A stretch of DNA of 64,000 nucleotides, from assembly GCA_963854735.1 (NCBI GenBank), contig OY978100.1:496001-560000 (forward strand), read 5' to 3'. Source of the DNA: Marvania coccoides. Taxonomy: Eukaryota > Chlorophyta > Trebouxiophyceae > Chlorellales > Chlorellaceae. How positions within the stretch are numbered: position 1 is the stretch's first letter; each line of letters begins with the position of its first letter. The notes beneath the pieces are model-generated. The model had not been told where the DNA came from, ran no database searches, and saw only the letters and a list, made by a program, of their open reading frames with translations. Shown here one piece after another: positions 45,480-56,337 of the stretch. The position numbers and the translations under genes were made by a program.

Positions 45480-46312
45480 TTAATCAGAATCGTGCACGGT
45501 TGGCCGCCCAGCCAGCGTCTTTTCCACGGGACTCAGGGGCGACCGCAGAGCCGCTGCAGCCGCCATTTCGGGATCGTAAATCATCGCCAGATCCGTCATG
45601 TCCACTCCACTCTCACTGGGAGGCCCACCAGCGCCGTCAGGCGTCGCTGCAGGCAGCGGCGGCAGGTCTTGCTCAGCGTCAATCCAATCCACGAAAGAAG
45701 GCATGCGGCAGGTCATCATACCCACGGGGCCGCCGCTGCGCACTACCCCAAGGGTGCTCACGTCTTCTTTGGCGGCAGGCCCCGCGCTGGGGCCTGTGGC
45801 AGCGGTTAAAGGCCGAACTGCTCGGACCGGCGTCAGCCAAGTTTCGGGGGTCGGAGAGGCCTCCATAGCGTCCGAGATCTCTTGAATGTCTTCCTCAGCG
45901 GGGGCGGCTGCCTCAGGGAGGTCATAGCGCCTGCGCTTGTGACGAGGGGGCATGTTTTCGTCATGGAATGCAGGCGCCTGGTGAAGGAGGAACGGACTCA
46001 TGGGGAGGCCTTCGTCAGGTCCCCCCGCAACGATGTGGGGCTCTTGAGGCACGAAAACGTGCAGTTCACGGTCAGCAGAGAGGCCGCGTCGCCTCTGAGG
46101 CGTGAACACATCTGTTTGAGCTTCGATTGACCTGCAGAAAAACACAGCAGCCGCCCCGGTCAGCTGGGCACAGGTAGCGCAACAGGGTTAAACGTTAAGT
46201 TGCAGAATGCGAACGGTGCGCACCTTTCGGTCTTCGAGACGGAAACATCCGGAGAAAATCCCCCTCGCCGTTGGTGAGAGATCCCCTCCAACCGTGCGTT
46301 CCGTCGCATCAT
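45480..46312 (-). CDS. Unknown nuclear-like protein
   Basis: Two exons, 46312-46224 and 46131-45480, join in frame to 246 residues. The protein starts MMRRNARLEGISHQRRGG, is rich in Pro, Ala and charged residues, and holds a basic patch PRHKRRRYDLP that could be a nuclear signal, followed by an acidic stretch (EAAAPAEEDIQEISDAME). The rest is low complexity with short motifs such as TPETWLTPVR and PSFVDWIDAEQDLP, which look like linear interaction motifs. No fold or catalytic motif was recognised. Two start codons are adjacent. It lies close behind the C1orf131-like gene on the same strand. Confidence 0.6.
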
Positions 46313-46690
46313 TAAAGCAGAATAAAATACTAAGTAAAAATGGGTGCATCGCGAAAACACGCGTCTTGTTGGCCCAGGAGGACTTTTCCCACCCACCACC
46401 TTTTTCATTTTTCAAAATTTGGCGGGCCATTTTGGGTGCGGGGAGTTGGTTGTAGTTTTGTGCTCTCGGCGACTACGTAGGGCGTGAAATACAGGCAATG
46501 AGAATCACGTGGCATTCAAGCTCCTCCCATAGCAGAGCTAAACGCCCCACATTTTCCTCTCCTCGACACCCGCCTCCTTTCTCTTTAATATTTTTCATAT
46601 GCCCAATTAATATGTATTCTTGGTTTCAAAACAAACTTTGTGCTGTTTTCTTCTCTTAAACGCATTTTCGTCGTCGATTATTTTAGATCT
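46313..46690. other. Intergenic region between same-strand genes
   Basis: About 380 bases, the 3' UTR of the C1orf131-like gene and promoter of the unknown gene at 46312. No other element seen. Confidence 0.3.
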
Positions 46691-48076
46691 TTACCTCTTA
46701 GACCCTTTTCTAAAGCTCCCTCCGCCTTTGCCTCCCACTGCTTGCGTTGTTTTCCGCACTCGCAGCACCCCTCCCTTGAACGCCCCGCTGTCCTCCATCA
46801 GCCCCTTGTCCAGCAAATTCCGCTTCTCTTCCCGCTTCTTCTTCCCCATTCCTTTCTTTTTCACCATGCCAGAGGCGATGGCCTCCTCCAGCGCCACCGC
46901 ATCCCGCTTCTTCTGCTTGGTAGCCATGCCTGCACATCATTATTAAATCCAGGTAAGAATAAAAAGCATTTGAAGTCTCTATTTAAAGGTTTTAAATATT
47001 AATAATAAGCCAATTCACCTATGCCGATTTTTGCCGACACCTTGACCCCCTTCTCTTTCTTTGCTCCGATCTCTTCCAGCATGGCAGCGTCAAACTTTTT
47101 GCGCGACTTCTTGTCGAGCGCAGTGGCGCCTACACCACACAGATATGGCAAACATAAAATGCAGGCAAAAAAAAAAAAAAATAAAAAAAAATGGGGCAAA
47201 TAGTGAGGGATATAAAATTTAAAAGGAATTGTCGTAGGCATTGGAGGCAGCCAGACAGGAAAGGGACTGTCATGGCCGTACTATGAGCCTCATCAGTTCG
47301 CTGTTTGGCTCAGCAGTGCCAGCGAGAGACCGAGGAAAAAACTTCCAAGGCACAAAAAGGGACTCAAACGCGAACGAATGGACCCCCGGAGCCACAGTAG
47401 CATCATCGTAAAATGAGCCAGACCCCCTCAGATGGCACACTGAGCCAATTTCATTAAAAAAAAAAAAAAAAAAAAAACTTCAGAAAAACAAGATTGGATG
47501 CTGCCTTGCTTACCGTACTGGTTGACTTCTCGTTGCAACTTTAAAAACTCTTGTTTTGAGAGCCCGCCGCTGACAGCTTCCACCTCGCTTCTCTTCTGTT
47601 TCTTTGTGGGCGCTGCAGTAAAGGTAGCGCCAGACACCACGTGAGCCTTGTGGGACATGAAACGCTTGCGCTCTAGCTTCGGATCCACAATGGGAACTGC
47701 GGCATTCACTTTAGGCTTCCTTGCTGCCGGTTTTACGCGGCTTCGAGCGTCGAAAATTTGCTCAACAGCACCCACGGCGTTGCCGCCATCGCTGCCAGTT
47801 TCTGATCCGGAGGGGTAGTCTTCTGAGGATTCTGGGTCCTCAGATGAAGCTGCAGCTGCCTTGGCGTCGGTCTCCGTGGGCTCAAACAACTGCATGAACC
47901 TTTCGCCTTCGCCAGGAGATGAATGGTGAGAATACATTCTTGGAATCATCGCCGCGGTGGTGCGTACCATGTGCAGCTAATCGTGCGTCGATGACGCCAT
48001 TTGGGCCGCCGGCATCTTCATCGATATCATCTCGCCTGCGCTTTTTGCTTGATTTATTTTCAGATGCACGAGCCAT
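46691..48076 (-). CDS. C1orf131/DUF4602-like ribosome biogenesis factor
   Basis: Four exons: 48076-47968, about 47906-47514, 47129-47019 and 46929-46691, giving about 283 residues. It starts with a basic patch (SSKKRRRDD), then a Ser/Glu/Asp-rich linker, then KQEFLKLQREVNQYGATALDKKSRKKFDAAMLEEIGAK, split here across an exon junction. That pattern of (V..FGA.ALDKK.RK.FE.....LGAK) is the DUF4602 core of human C1orf131, a small-subunit processome factor. The C-terminus is a long Lys/Arg/Gly helix (KKKGMGKKKREEKRNL) suited to RNA. Intron 1 is short (about 61 nt), so its ends are less sure. Intron 2 (384 nt) holds a long A run on the plus strand near 47455-47477. Confidence 0.72.
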
Positions 48077-48260
48077 TTTATTTTCAAGGCCCCCACGTAG
48101 GCTCAAGCATAAACGACGGGAATTGATATACAAGCCATATTTTATTGATTAAAAATATTGCCGAAAAGAGCTGGAATCAAGACTCAAAAGCCTTTCGTCG
48201 GCTGGCTGAGGCTGTCTTACTAATCTATTGTATATGAATTGCCCTTGAAAAGATTGCACC

Positions 48261-49120
48261 ATGATATTTACACACGCAGGCAGTTCTATGTCACATGCAT
48301 TCCATTTTTCACGGGGTGTCAAAATGAATCATCTGAATGCCACCTGCACGAGCGAATCACCATCAAGGAGGGTTTGTCCTTCCCGAAGAATACTTTCTGA
48401 TGGCCATGTGTGTTCATCGAGCACCCGTGAAGGTGAGTTGGCGCACTAAAACCGATACTACTCTTGGAGCCAGTGGCGGTGCCATTGATTTATTCAAATT
48501 TCACCAACACAAGGATTGAAACATTGTTTGGATACATTCACTCATCCAGCTCTTCAAGATATATACTTAATTCTGATAAGTTATCGCTGCATTCGCTCCT
48601 TCTTGCAGACCCCCTTTCCCCAAACCAACCTCACCCTTTCCGGCCACCCCTCGAAGCCGCGTGGTCCCTGCTCACAGACTACACCGCCAAAGAAGCCCGT
48701 GGCCTGGCGCAGCCCCTGCTGAGCTCCGCTGCCAACCGAGAATCACTGCGGGACGCCCTCCTGCTCGCTGCCGCCTCGCCGTGGCCCCCCGCTGGATGGG
48801 AACCAGGCTCGGTCGTGCTCATCGGGGTGGTCGCTTCCGACGTACGTCTGGCGGTGCGCGCGCTGCGTGATTACTGCTCGGCACTCAACATTGAATTCAT
48901 TTTGCCGAAGTCTCGGGTGCCAGGGGTCAATGCGCTTCCTCAGATCACGACTTCGGTGTACGTGAAGCTCAACTCGCAGTCGCGGCTGTGCTACGTGTCT
49001 GATTACGTGGGGAGAGACACAGGGGTGTTGATTAGTTTGGGCACGCAGCAGATAGGTCACCTCCCACTGGGGTTGCATGATGAAGCCATGGCCCGGCCGC
49101 CACCCTCAATTGTCAGCTGA
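48261..49120 (+). CDS. DUF1824 protein, plastid-targeted
   Basis: Two exons, 48261-48432 and 48609-49120, give 227 residues. The C-terminal 160 residues match cyanobacterial DUF1824: SLRDALLLAAASP, VVLIGVVASDVRLAVRALRDY, TTSVYVKLNSQSRLCYVSDY (compare GPVYIKFNPKTGLCYL), then YVGRDTGVLISL and IGHLPLGL. The N-terminal part is Ser, Arg and His-rich with few acidic residues, as in chloroplast transit peptides. The start could be any of the early Met codons (48261, 48288). The family is found in cyanobacteria and algae, so a plastid-endosymbiont origin is likely. Biochemical role unknown. Divergent from the C1orf131-like gene, 184 nt apart. Confidence 0.82.
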
Positions 49121-49574
49121 ATTAATTACATCATTTTTATATGTTATATGCCGAGCGAGCTTAGAATTAAGTTTATCCTCCAGCGGTGGATGAATTTGAA
49201 TTTTTTGAACGAAGGTCGGCGGTTATTTTTAAGAAAGAGCATGGGCTCGCAAGGGGAAGAGGGGGGCGCATCCAACGCCTAAATGGGCTTCTCTTTTGTG
49301 CATGCTGATTGCGCACGTGCAGGGTGGTCGCCGAGACCGTATCACCACCCGCAAAACGATCGATTAAGAAAGATCGTTCCCTAGGCATCCGCATTTTTGA
49401 AATTTGAATTTTTTTCTTGTCGATGATGCCTGTTTTCGTATAAATCGATCGCGAATTACGATCAGTAACAATTTTGACGCACCTTTGACTGACTGGGTGG
49501 TTGTTTTTAACACCAAAAACTTGCTCAACTTTGTTCATCAACAAACCCACCGATATTTCGCTACCGAATTCGAA
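49121..49574. other. Intergenic region
   Basis: About 450 bases, AT-rich, with no supported gene; the 3' UTR of DUF1824 and the promoter of the H1-like gene. Confidence 0.3.
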
Positions 49575-50197
49575 ATGGCTCCAAAGAAGGCGGTAAAGTC
49601 TGCAAAAGCGGTGGGCAAGAAGGCCGCTCCGGTCAAGAAGGTGCGATTTGGTTGCCTCGAAGAAGAAGATTTGCCAGAAATCAAATTTTCAACATTTCAT
49701 TCCTTTAATTCTCGCCCGCGCAGGTGACTTCCACCAAGAAGATCGCCAAGGCGGCAAAAAAGACCACCAAGGTCACGGGGAAGCAGGCTGCTGCGGCTGC
49801 CGCTGCAGTTGAGGCTGTTGCTGCTCCCGTTGAAGTGCCGGTGAGTTGCCCTCCAACTGCCCCCCTTTCCCCTCTTAATGCCCATTCAACCCTGCCAAAT
49901 CAACTCGCCCATATTTGTCCTTAATTTCCACCAAAACTGTAGGCTGTTGAGGCTGAGGCTCCTGCCGTGACCCCGAAGGCGTCAACTGGCAAGAAGAAGC
50001 CCGGCCCCAAGCCCCGCTCCTCCACCAAGAAGCCTGCATCCGCCAAGAAAGGCGCCTCCACCCCCAGGGGCCGCGCTGGCCGGCCCCCCAAGGCCGCCCC
50101 TGCCCCCACCCCCTCCTCCGGCATCACAGCAACTGTGTACAATGCTGCCGCCAGCTTCTTGTCTGGGTTGAAGCGCCGCCTGAGCACCGCCAGCTAA
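49575..50197 (+). CDS. Histone H1/AT-hook-like basic protein
   Basis: Three exons, 49575-49640, 49724-49840 and 49943-50197, give 145 residues. It is strongly basic: MAPKKAVKSAKAVGKKAAPVKK, then TSTKKIAKAAKKTTKVTGK, an Ala/Val/Glu linker, then KKKPGPKPRSSTKKPASAKK and TPRGRAGRPPKAAP. The last two carry PGPKPR and GRAGRPP, AT-hook-like cores. The Lys/Ala/Pro pattern is like the tails of linker histone H1, but I see no winged-helix globular domain. The C-terminus (TVYNAAASFLSGLKRRLSTAS) forms an amphipathic helix. It probably binds DNA in chromatin of nucleus or plastid nucleoid. TGTAA is at 50424. Confidence 0.72.
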
Positions 50198-50953
50198 GTT
50201 TGTGCGTTGTTGCCACGCAAATAAACACCGATTTCTGATGGAGGTTGCCTGAATTTGAGGGCGATTTTCTCTTCATTTTAGCCGCTCATTGCTTCCACCG
50301 CTTTTTCATAATTTTTTTCCTGGCCCCTTTTTTGGTCTCTGGGCTTGCAGTGACTGACTGTTGTTGACTGGGCAGGTTGTGTGACCCTACAAACTCAATA
50401 TTGGAGATATATTTATTATTACTTGTAAATACTTTTTCATTTGGCTGCATTCTCTGAAGAAATTGTTTTAATAAGTAGAGTAGAGAGGTCTTAAAGTTCT
50501 AAAATCTTAAAATAATTGAGTTGCTGTGGGTGGTGTGCGTGAGGTTTTAAATAGTTTTGCCCTGGCCGGGCCTTATAAAAGTGTTCTCCCCCTCCCCCCG
50601 TCCCAATGCACTTGTTTTAGAATTTACCTAAGAGCAGAAAGTGGAGAAGCCGAAGATTTTACTACACATTTATAGTAAAAGGTACCTGTTTCCACCCCGA
50701 AGTTGCAGCCCGGCCAAATAACTATTATTCTCTTCCTTGTCAGGCACAGCCAAAGCGGCGCACACTGCTTGAATAAAGAGGCTGCCGACATGCGCATGGG
50801 AGGCCAGCGCTGCAGGAAACCTTCTTTTAATTCTAAAAACAAAACAAAACAAAGACCCCAAGGGTGCTATGGCTTTTCTAATGCCAGCGGGAAAAAAAGA
50901 AGCAAAATGAATTCAATTTCTTATTAGTCCAGAACCCTTCTTCTTGTATTTTT
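50198..50953. other. Intergenic region
   Basis: AT-rich sequence with TGTAA at 50424-50428. Frames on both strands are short and unsupported. The right part is the promoter of the PotD-like gene. Confidence 0.35.
50424..50428 (+). terminator. TGTAA polyadenylation signal of H1-like gene
   Basis: TGTAA about 230 nt after the stop, in an AT-rich stretch. Confidence 0.45.
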
Positions 50954-52805
50954 ATGCTCAATCCGCAGTCGTCTGTCTTTGATTTATTTTTAAGGATGCT
51001 GTTTACGTCGCCAAGGGGCCTGGGGGGCCGTTGGGCGCCTCCGATCACCCGTCACAGCTACCATTCGCCCATCACATGTCACAAAAACCCCAACCTTTTC
51101 GACGCTTCCAGCAGCGAGGCTGCAGCTCCCGCCCCTTTAAAAAATACAGAATTGCCATCGGAGGTCCTTGCGCCCTCGCGGCGCGCTGCTCTCTCAGCTG
51201 CAGCTTCGGTGGCGGCAGCAGCGGCCATGGGAACTGGAGCCCCGCTGCCTGTCCAGGCAGCGTTTGACTCCCCTCGGCAGCCCACATATTCTCCTCCGGC
51301 TGACGCTGTCGTTAGAGAGGCCAAAATGGTGATGCGGGTCACAGCTTTGCGGGGCACGGTGCCTTCACAATGGGTTCAGGATTTCAGCACCGCCCTGGAA
51401 GGCTACGGCGCGGTGGCGATGCAGCAGAAGCCCCGACTGGCTGATATTTGGGCGGAGCTCAAAGGGGAAGCGGCGGGAGGAAAGAAAGGGAAGCGAAAAT
51501 TTGGCAAGAAGGCGGGACAGCCCACTACAGTTGATTGTGTGACCCTGGGGGACTCCTGGCTGCAGCCAGCCATCGACCAAGGCCTCATTCAACCGCTGGA
51601 CGAACCACAAAAACACCGATACTGGGTGAGCTCAAAATCCTCCAAAATCCCAATCAATAAGCTAAAGTGATTTTGATGATTCTTCACGTAAGTTTTTGTA
51701 TATTATTATTTACAGAGGGAGATGTCTCCACGATGGCGACAGCTGGTTTTGCGGTCCCCCACTGGGGGGCTAGACCCTGCAGGTCAGGCGTGGGGAGTGC
51801 CGTACCGTTGGGGCTGCACCATGATTTTGTACCGCACAGACACCGCTGCCAGGTGGGGCGGCAGCGCTGGCCGTCGCATCTCCGACTGGGACGACCTGCT
51901 GCTGCCGGGGCTGAAGGACAGGGTTGCCTTTGTGGACAGCCCGCGGGAGCTGGTGGGCGTGGCGCTGAAGACCCTGGGACTGAGGTGCGACTGCAGTGTT
52001 GCTTATTTTCAGCTTTATACTGATCTTTGAAAATCTAGCTTGTTTTCTTCAATCAAAAACTAGCTTTTGGGGGAAATTTTGCTCAAGAATGAATTCGATT
52101 TCACTAAATAGTTGTTTTAACGCAGGTACTGTGCCACCGTTGCAGATTTAGAAAAATGCGGACTGGGTGAGAGCGCCGTGGCGGCGCGGGTGCGGCAGCT
52201 GGCGGGTCAGGTGAAGGTGTTCAGCAACGTGGACCACGTGAGGGCGTGGTCTGCTGGGGAGGTAGACGTGCTGGTTGGCTGGTCTGACGACTTGGTACCG
52301 CTGGCTGCTAGAACGGGAACGGCAGAGCTGGTAGTCCCCTCGTCTGGCACGGCGCTGTTTGCAGACCTGTGGTGTGTGCCCAGCGATGCAGCTGGAGGGT
52401 GAGTTATCTTTGGATTGGGTAAACGAGGGAACTTCCAGCGTGTTTGGCGTTTGAGTGGGAAATTTTTGAGCAAACTGTGGGAAGTTAATAGTTGAGTGTT
52501 TGAGATGCAGAGCACAAGACGGGGAGCCATCACCGTTGGTCCCTGTGTGGATGGACTTGGGGCTGCAGCCTGTGCGCGCCAGGCAGTCGCTGCGCCTCGG
52601 AGCCTCGCCGCTAGCGCTGCCAGAAGCTGATAAGCCTGCTGCCGCCTGCAACCCTCTGCGTGGGGCGGGTGCGAACGGTGGTGGCGGCAAGCTCGACGCC
52701 AGCATGATTCCTTCTGACGCTGTGCTCAGGCGGAGCGAGTTTTTGCTGCCGTTGGATTCCAAGACAAAAAAGCTCTATCGCAGTGTGCTGCTACAGGCGG
52801 CATAA
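50954..52805 (+). CDS. PotD-like (spermidine/putrescine) binding protein, probable thylakoid lumen
   Basis: Four exons, 50954-51625, 51716-51984, 52126-52398 and 52511-52805, give about 502 residues from 50954, or 488 from the ATG at 50996. The mature part follows the periplasmic polyamine-binding fold: AVVREAKMVMRVTALRGTVPSQW, DCVTLGDSWLQPAIDQGLIQPL, GVPYRWGCTMILYRTD, ISDWDDLLLPGLKDRVAF, VDVLVGWSDDLVPLAARTG and SGTALFADLWCVP. Arabidopsis has a related protein. The N-terminus is a bipartite targeting sequence: a Ser/His/Pro-rich part, then SRRAALSAAASVAAAAAMG with twin arginines and a hydrophobic core and cleavage at PVQAAF, as in Tat-imported thylakoid lumen proteins. Ligand unconfirmed. Confidence 0.88.
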
Positions 52806-53019
52806 GCATTCTGCCGAAGCATATGTGAACTTGCACGATTTACAATCAAATCGTGCCAAACAATCAATAAACGTATATTTATTTATTTATTTCTGTAGCA
52901 TCAAAATCGTGTTTTTGTTTTCTTGCTTCTGTTTCTCTCCGCTCGCTCAAGAAAAATAAGATTGGGTATTATTTAACAGCAAGGCATTCTGCAAGGCCCT
53001 TTCTTTCTTCATATCTTTA

Positions 53020-53782
53020 TTAGCATGGCCCGCATGGCCAGTTAGTATGCGTGTCAATAACAGTCACAACTCGCGTTTCTGACCGGCACGCGCTGAACAC
53101 TGCCTGCACCGCCTTATCCCTGCCGTCTGGCGTCGACAAATGCGCATCAACGACGTACTTGGGGCAGGGCCGCAGTTTGGGCTCGCTTTTTCTGCGAGGG
53201 GGGGGGGGGGGGGAGATGCGCGTTCGGTCAGGCCGGGTTTAGAAAAAGGGGGTTACCGGAGCAGGCAGAAGACGAAAAACATTGAAAATTTACGTGGAGA
53301 ACAAAGGGAATTTTAGGAGCACCATGAAGGCGAGTGTATGAATAAATAGAAAGCTCCTACCTGTCATTTATTGTACCTTTTTGCAGGGTGTCTTCGACAT
53401 GCTGTTTTGTGACAAAGCGGCAATCCATGCGGCAGGCGGCGTGCTCAGAGAAGAACATGGGCTTTCTGCGCATAGAATCCAGCGTCCGGCGGTCCCGCTT
53501 CTTCTTCTCAACCCCCTCAAAAATGCGCCACCCCCACAACGCAACGCACGCTGCTGTTGCCACAATAAAGCCCAGCGGGCTGCGCTGGCTCTTCTTGCTG
53601 CGCTTGTCACCGCCACCTCCAACGCCGCCTCGCCTGGGCTGCTCCTGCCTATCATTGCGCTGGCCATCGCCATCTTCCGCCTCTACTCTCGACTTCTTTT
53701 TCTTGGTGCCGGGCAGCTTGGGAGCCTTGGTGGCGTTGTTTGCAAAGTGCTTGCCTTTCATGAAGTTTGTTGGTTTCGGCAT
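53020..53782 (-). CDS. Membrane-anchored DUF4258 protein
   Basis: Two exons, 53782-53361 and 53191-53020, give 197 residues. A basic N-terminus (MPKPTNFMKGKHFANNATKAPKLPGTKKKKS) precedes one TM segment (LGFIVATAACVALWGW). The remainder fits DUF4258: FSEHAACRMDCRFVTKQHVEDTLQKG, then after the intron KLRPCPKYVVDAH and TRVVTVIDTHTNWPCGPC. The family's HAxxRM motif is present. A cysteine pair ends the protein. The intron acceptor is fed by a run of about 14 C on the sense strand. The exon join (NDR/KSEP) is phase 2 and in frame. TTACA (minus TGTAA) lies at 52840. Function unknown; DUF4258 resembles small toxin-like RNases in bacteria only in outline. Confidence 0.78.
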
Positions 53783-54042
53783 TTCGGTATCGAAAGTGTT
53801 CTTGGAGGATATATAATGATAAAGATTTGCAATTCACATTAATTGGGTTGCAATTGGGCCCTGGCTGGTGCCCTTCATGTCTGTTAATGTACCATGCAGT
53901 ATCTAAGTAAGTATTATAAATTGCGAGGCGTAAACGAGCGCACATTTTCGTTTTCTCGATCTCTGTGCTTTTTCTATCAAAAAATCGTTATTTCGGCTTC
54001 AATTTTCATTATTATTTTTTAATTTTATTCGTTTATGGCACA

Positions 54043-55464
54043 ATGATAACGAGCTTTTTGCCAGAAGATCTGGCGCTTGTCGCCCACGCCGACCTGCCAC
54101 CTTTAAATATTCAATTCCCGGGTTCTTCACCCCTGGACGCAGTCTCACGGGCCGCGATACTCTCCAGCCTGGAGCTCAAGCTGCAGGACGATGTGCGGAC
54201 GGCCCAGCGGGAGGGGTGGCTCCCTCCAGACCTGGTGCTGGCATCCCTGCCAGCTTTTCGCCAGGCAGCAGAGGATGACGCCTCTCACATCGAACGCGCA
54301 GAGCAGGAGGAAGCCGCCCGCCAGGCAGCGCAGCGCGCGGCAGCGGAGGAGGCAGCACGGCTGGAGGCCGAGCGGCGGCGGCAGGCGGAGGAGGAAGCAG
54401 CAACCAAGGTCCGGCAGCGGCTGGAGGCCAAGGAGACGCGACGGCAGGAGCGGCTGATGGCGGAGCGCGAGGCGCGGGCGCGGGCGCACGCCGAGGAGCG
54501 CCGCCGCTACGAGGAGCTGCACTCCCGGTGGCAGGCAGCGGTGGATGAACGCCAAGCCAAGCTGGATGGCATACAGCTCGCTGGCACGACCGCTGAGGAC
54601 CGCAAAGCCGCCGTGGTGAAGCGTCTCGCAGAGCTGGGCGACAGCAAAGCGGCCCTCCTCAAGCAACTGTGCGATTTGGCGGCCAGGCCGGAGCCTGAAG
54701 TCCAGAACCCGCCCTCAGCCGCAGTGCCAGACTCACTGCAGCAGCAACCGCATTCCGCGGTGAAATCCGAGCCAGGGACGCGGTGGGAGCACCACGGGCA
54801 TCAACATCAGCAACAGGCTCTGCCGCAGTCTCCTCCTTCCTCGTACCGCTACTCATCCTATGATCCACAGCCGGTGTCTCGAGCTCCCTCTTACGACCTC
54901 CCTCGCTCCGGCTCTTCCTTCCAACGGCTGCAAGAAGAAGGCGGGGGTGGCGCAGGCGAAGGATGGCACCACGGCCGCGACAGCCACGCTGCTGCTGGAG
55001 GAGGAGAGCCAGGCGGCCGGTCAGGAAACTGGAGAAGCGGCGGTGGCGGAGGAGGAGGCGGCTATGGCGGCGGTCCGAACGCAACTGGGCCTGCACGAGG
55101 AGGAGGAGGCGGTAGAGGAGGGGGCAGCAGCCACTGGGGGGATGGCGATGGAGGAGGCAGCGGCAGGCTGCATGGTTCTTACAGCGGGGGCATGGATCTG
55201 CCACCGCCGCTGCCTTATAGCGGCAGTGGCGGGTACCGAGGGGGAGGGCCTCCCCCTAAGAGCGGCTCGTGGGGTGGAAGGCCTTCTCAGGGGCATCGAG
55301 ATGGGGGAATAGAGGATGGCTACGGCAGGGTGGGTGGCGGTGCCCGGGGGAGGGGGCGGGAGGGCGCTCCGTACGGTCGTTCGGTGAGCTATGATGAGCG
55401 GGAGAGGGAGCGCAGCCAGCAGCGCCCTGGGCAGCATGGTCAGCAGCAGTGGGGGTGGAATTGA
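54043..55464 (+). CDS. Unknown coiled-coil protein with glycine/RGG-rich tail
   Basis: A single-exon gene of 473 residues, the only intronless one of this length here. Residues 1-85 are folded-looking (LPEDLALVAHADLPPLNIQFPGSS). A coiled coil of about 100 residues follows, with strings of Ala/Arg/Glu (RAAAEEAARLEAERRRQAEEEAATK, then RLMAEREARARAHAEERRRYEELH). The C-terminal 200 residues are Gly, Ser, Arg and Gln-rich with SGGG, GGRG and GRGREG patches, typical of RNA-binding tails. A start at 54043 is chosen because upstream codons in frame form a Phe/Tyr-rich unlikely extension. The high GC of the tail produces long open frames in other phases. Function unknown; RNA association inferred. Confidence 0.72.
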   Translation: MITSFLPEDLALVAHADLPPLNIQFPGSSPLDAVSRAAILSSLELKLQDDVRTAQREGWLPPDLVLASLPAFRQAAEDDASHIERAEQEEAARQAAQRAAAEEAARLEAERRRQAEEEAATKVRQRLEAKETRRQERLMAEREARARAHAEERRRYEELHSRWQAAVDERQAKLDGIQLAGTTAEDRKAAVVKRLAELGDSKAALLKQLCDLAARPEPEVQNPPSAAVPDSLQQQPHSAVKSEPGTRWEHHGHQHQQQALPQSPPSSYRYSSYDPQPVSRAPSYDLPRSGSSFQRLQEEGGGGAGEGWHHGRDSHAAAGGGEPGGRSGNWRSGGGGGGGGYGGGPNATGPARGGGGGRGGGSSHWGDGDGGGSGRLHGSYSGGMDLPPPLPYSGSGGYRGGGPPPKSGSWGGRPSQGHRDGGIEDGYGRVGGGARGRGREGAPYGRSVSYDERERERSQQRPGQHGQQQWGWN

Positions 55465-55816
55465 ACTGTGATGGGCTGCTGTGTTTTTTTCCTCTTAGGA
55501 ACGAATGAGCGATGCCTGGGTTACCTACTACCTCGATTTGATGTCTTGTGTTTAGCAATACGGTTTGACTCTCTGACTGAAATTGACCGAATTAATATCA
55601 CAATCATAACGGTGCAAAAAAAGAAACATCGCCAAGCTCATTCTCGAGAGGTGGGCTGACGCTGCTTTCGGGGGCTCCTGCTGCCGTCTGTCTATTTTAT
55701 TCGGCTTTTTCCTTGAGAACAAAGGTTATTTGGTGGGCAGGTTATGAGGTGGTGAGGCGCGCCAGTGGTAGTATGCTTGACCGTTCGTTAAAGCTGGGGG
55801 ACCACCCACCTAATTC

Positions 55817-55853
55817 TCCGCCGGAGGCGGAGCCAGCGGGGGCTGGGGACAAT
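55817..55853. repeat. Two adjacent perfect GC-rich hairpins
   Basis: CTCCGCC-GGA-GGCGGAG (55817-55833) and CCAGC-GGGG-GCTGG (55834-55847) abut each other. Together with CCCTGCGGG nearby they suggest a folded RNA or palindromic repeats of the kind seen in algal organelle genomes. Confidence 0.6.
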
Positions 55854-56320
55854 AAGCCGCCCTGCGGGTCGCCAGAGCTTCATCCAGGCGCATGAATGTC
55901 CTGTCTGACTCTCACGGTAACGCTTCTATAATTCGCCAGAGAGAAGGGCTTCAAAGAGAGAGTGCTTCTGGGCCCCCTTGGTTTTGGGCGCTGAAGGGGC
56001 TCCAATTTTTCTGCGAAAATAGAGAGGGAACATCGAAAGCAGTGGTGGGCACGGCACCCTTGGTAGAACAACGCGGCGACGTGGTGTAGGAGCGGGTGGC
56101 AGTATTAGTCAACGAATACGGCCGCGGCAAAAGAAAACCCCAAAAGAACTCTTTACATGAAAATTTTGAATGAACCAATAATACATCTTCATTATACATT
56201 CAATCATACTAGAATCTGCCCATCAATACTAGCTTTCAGGCAATGGGGGGGAGGCGGGGCGGGGGGCCACCACCCCCCGCCAACTTGTTGCCGCCAAAAG
56301 GTGGGGGGTACTTGGGGCTT

Positions 56321-56337
56321 GCGCCGCGCAGCGGCGC
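56321..56337. repeat. Perfect 17-nt GC palindrome
   Basis: GCGCCGC-GCA-GCGGCGC in GGGGCTTGCGCCGCGCAGCG context, with 7 bp stem and 3 nt loop. It lies near a C/G-rich tract (56244-56280) in otherwise AT-rich intergenic DNA. Such units are common as dispersed repeats in green-algal organelle DNA. Confidence 0.65.

Noticed and set aside
53023..53045. Sequence resembling part of U6 snRNA (TAGCATGGCC)
   Set aside because: The rest of U6 is missing and the bases are the coding end of the DUF4258 gene on the other strand.
55740..55790. tRNA-like D-arm (GCCAGTGGTAGTATGC)
   Set aside because: No matching acceptor, anticodon or T-arm nearby, so not a tRNA.
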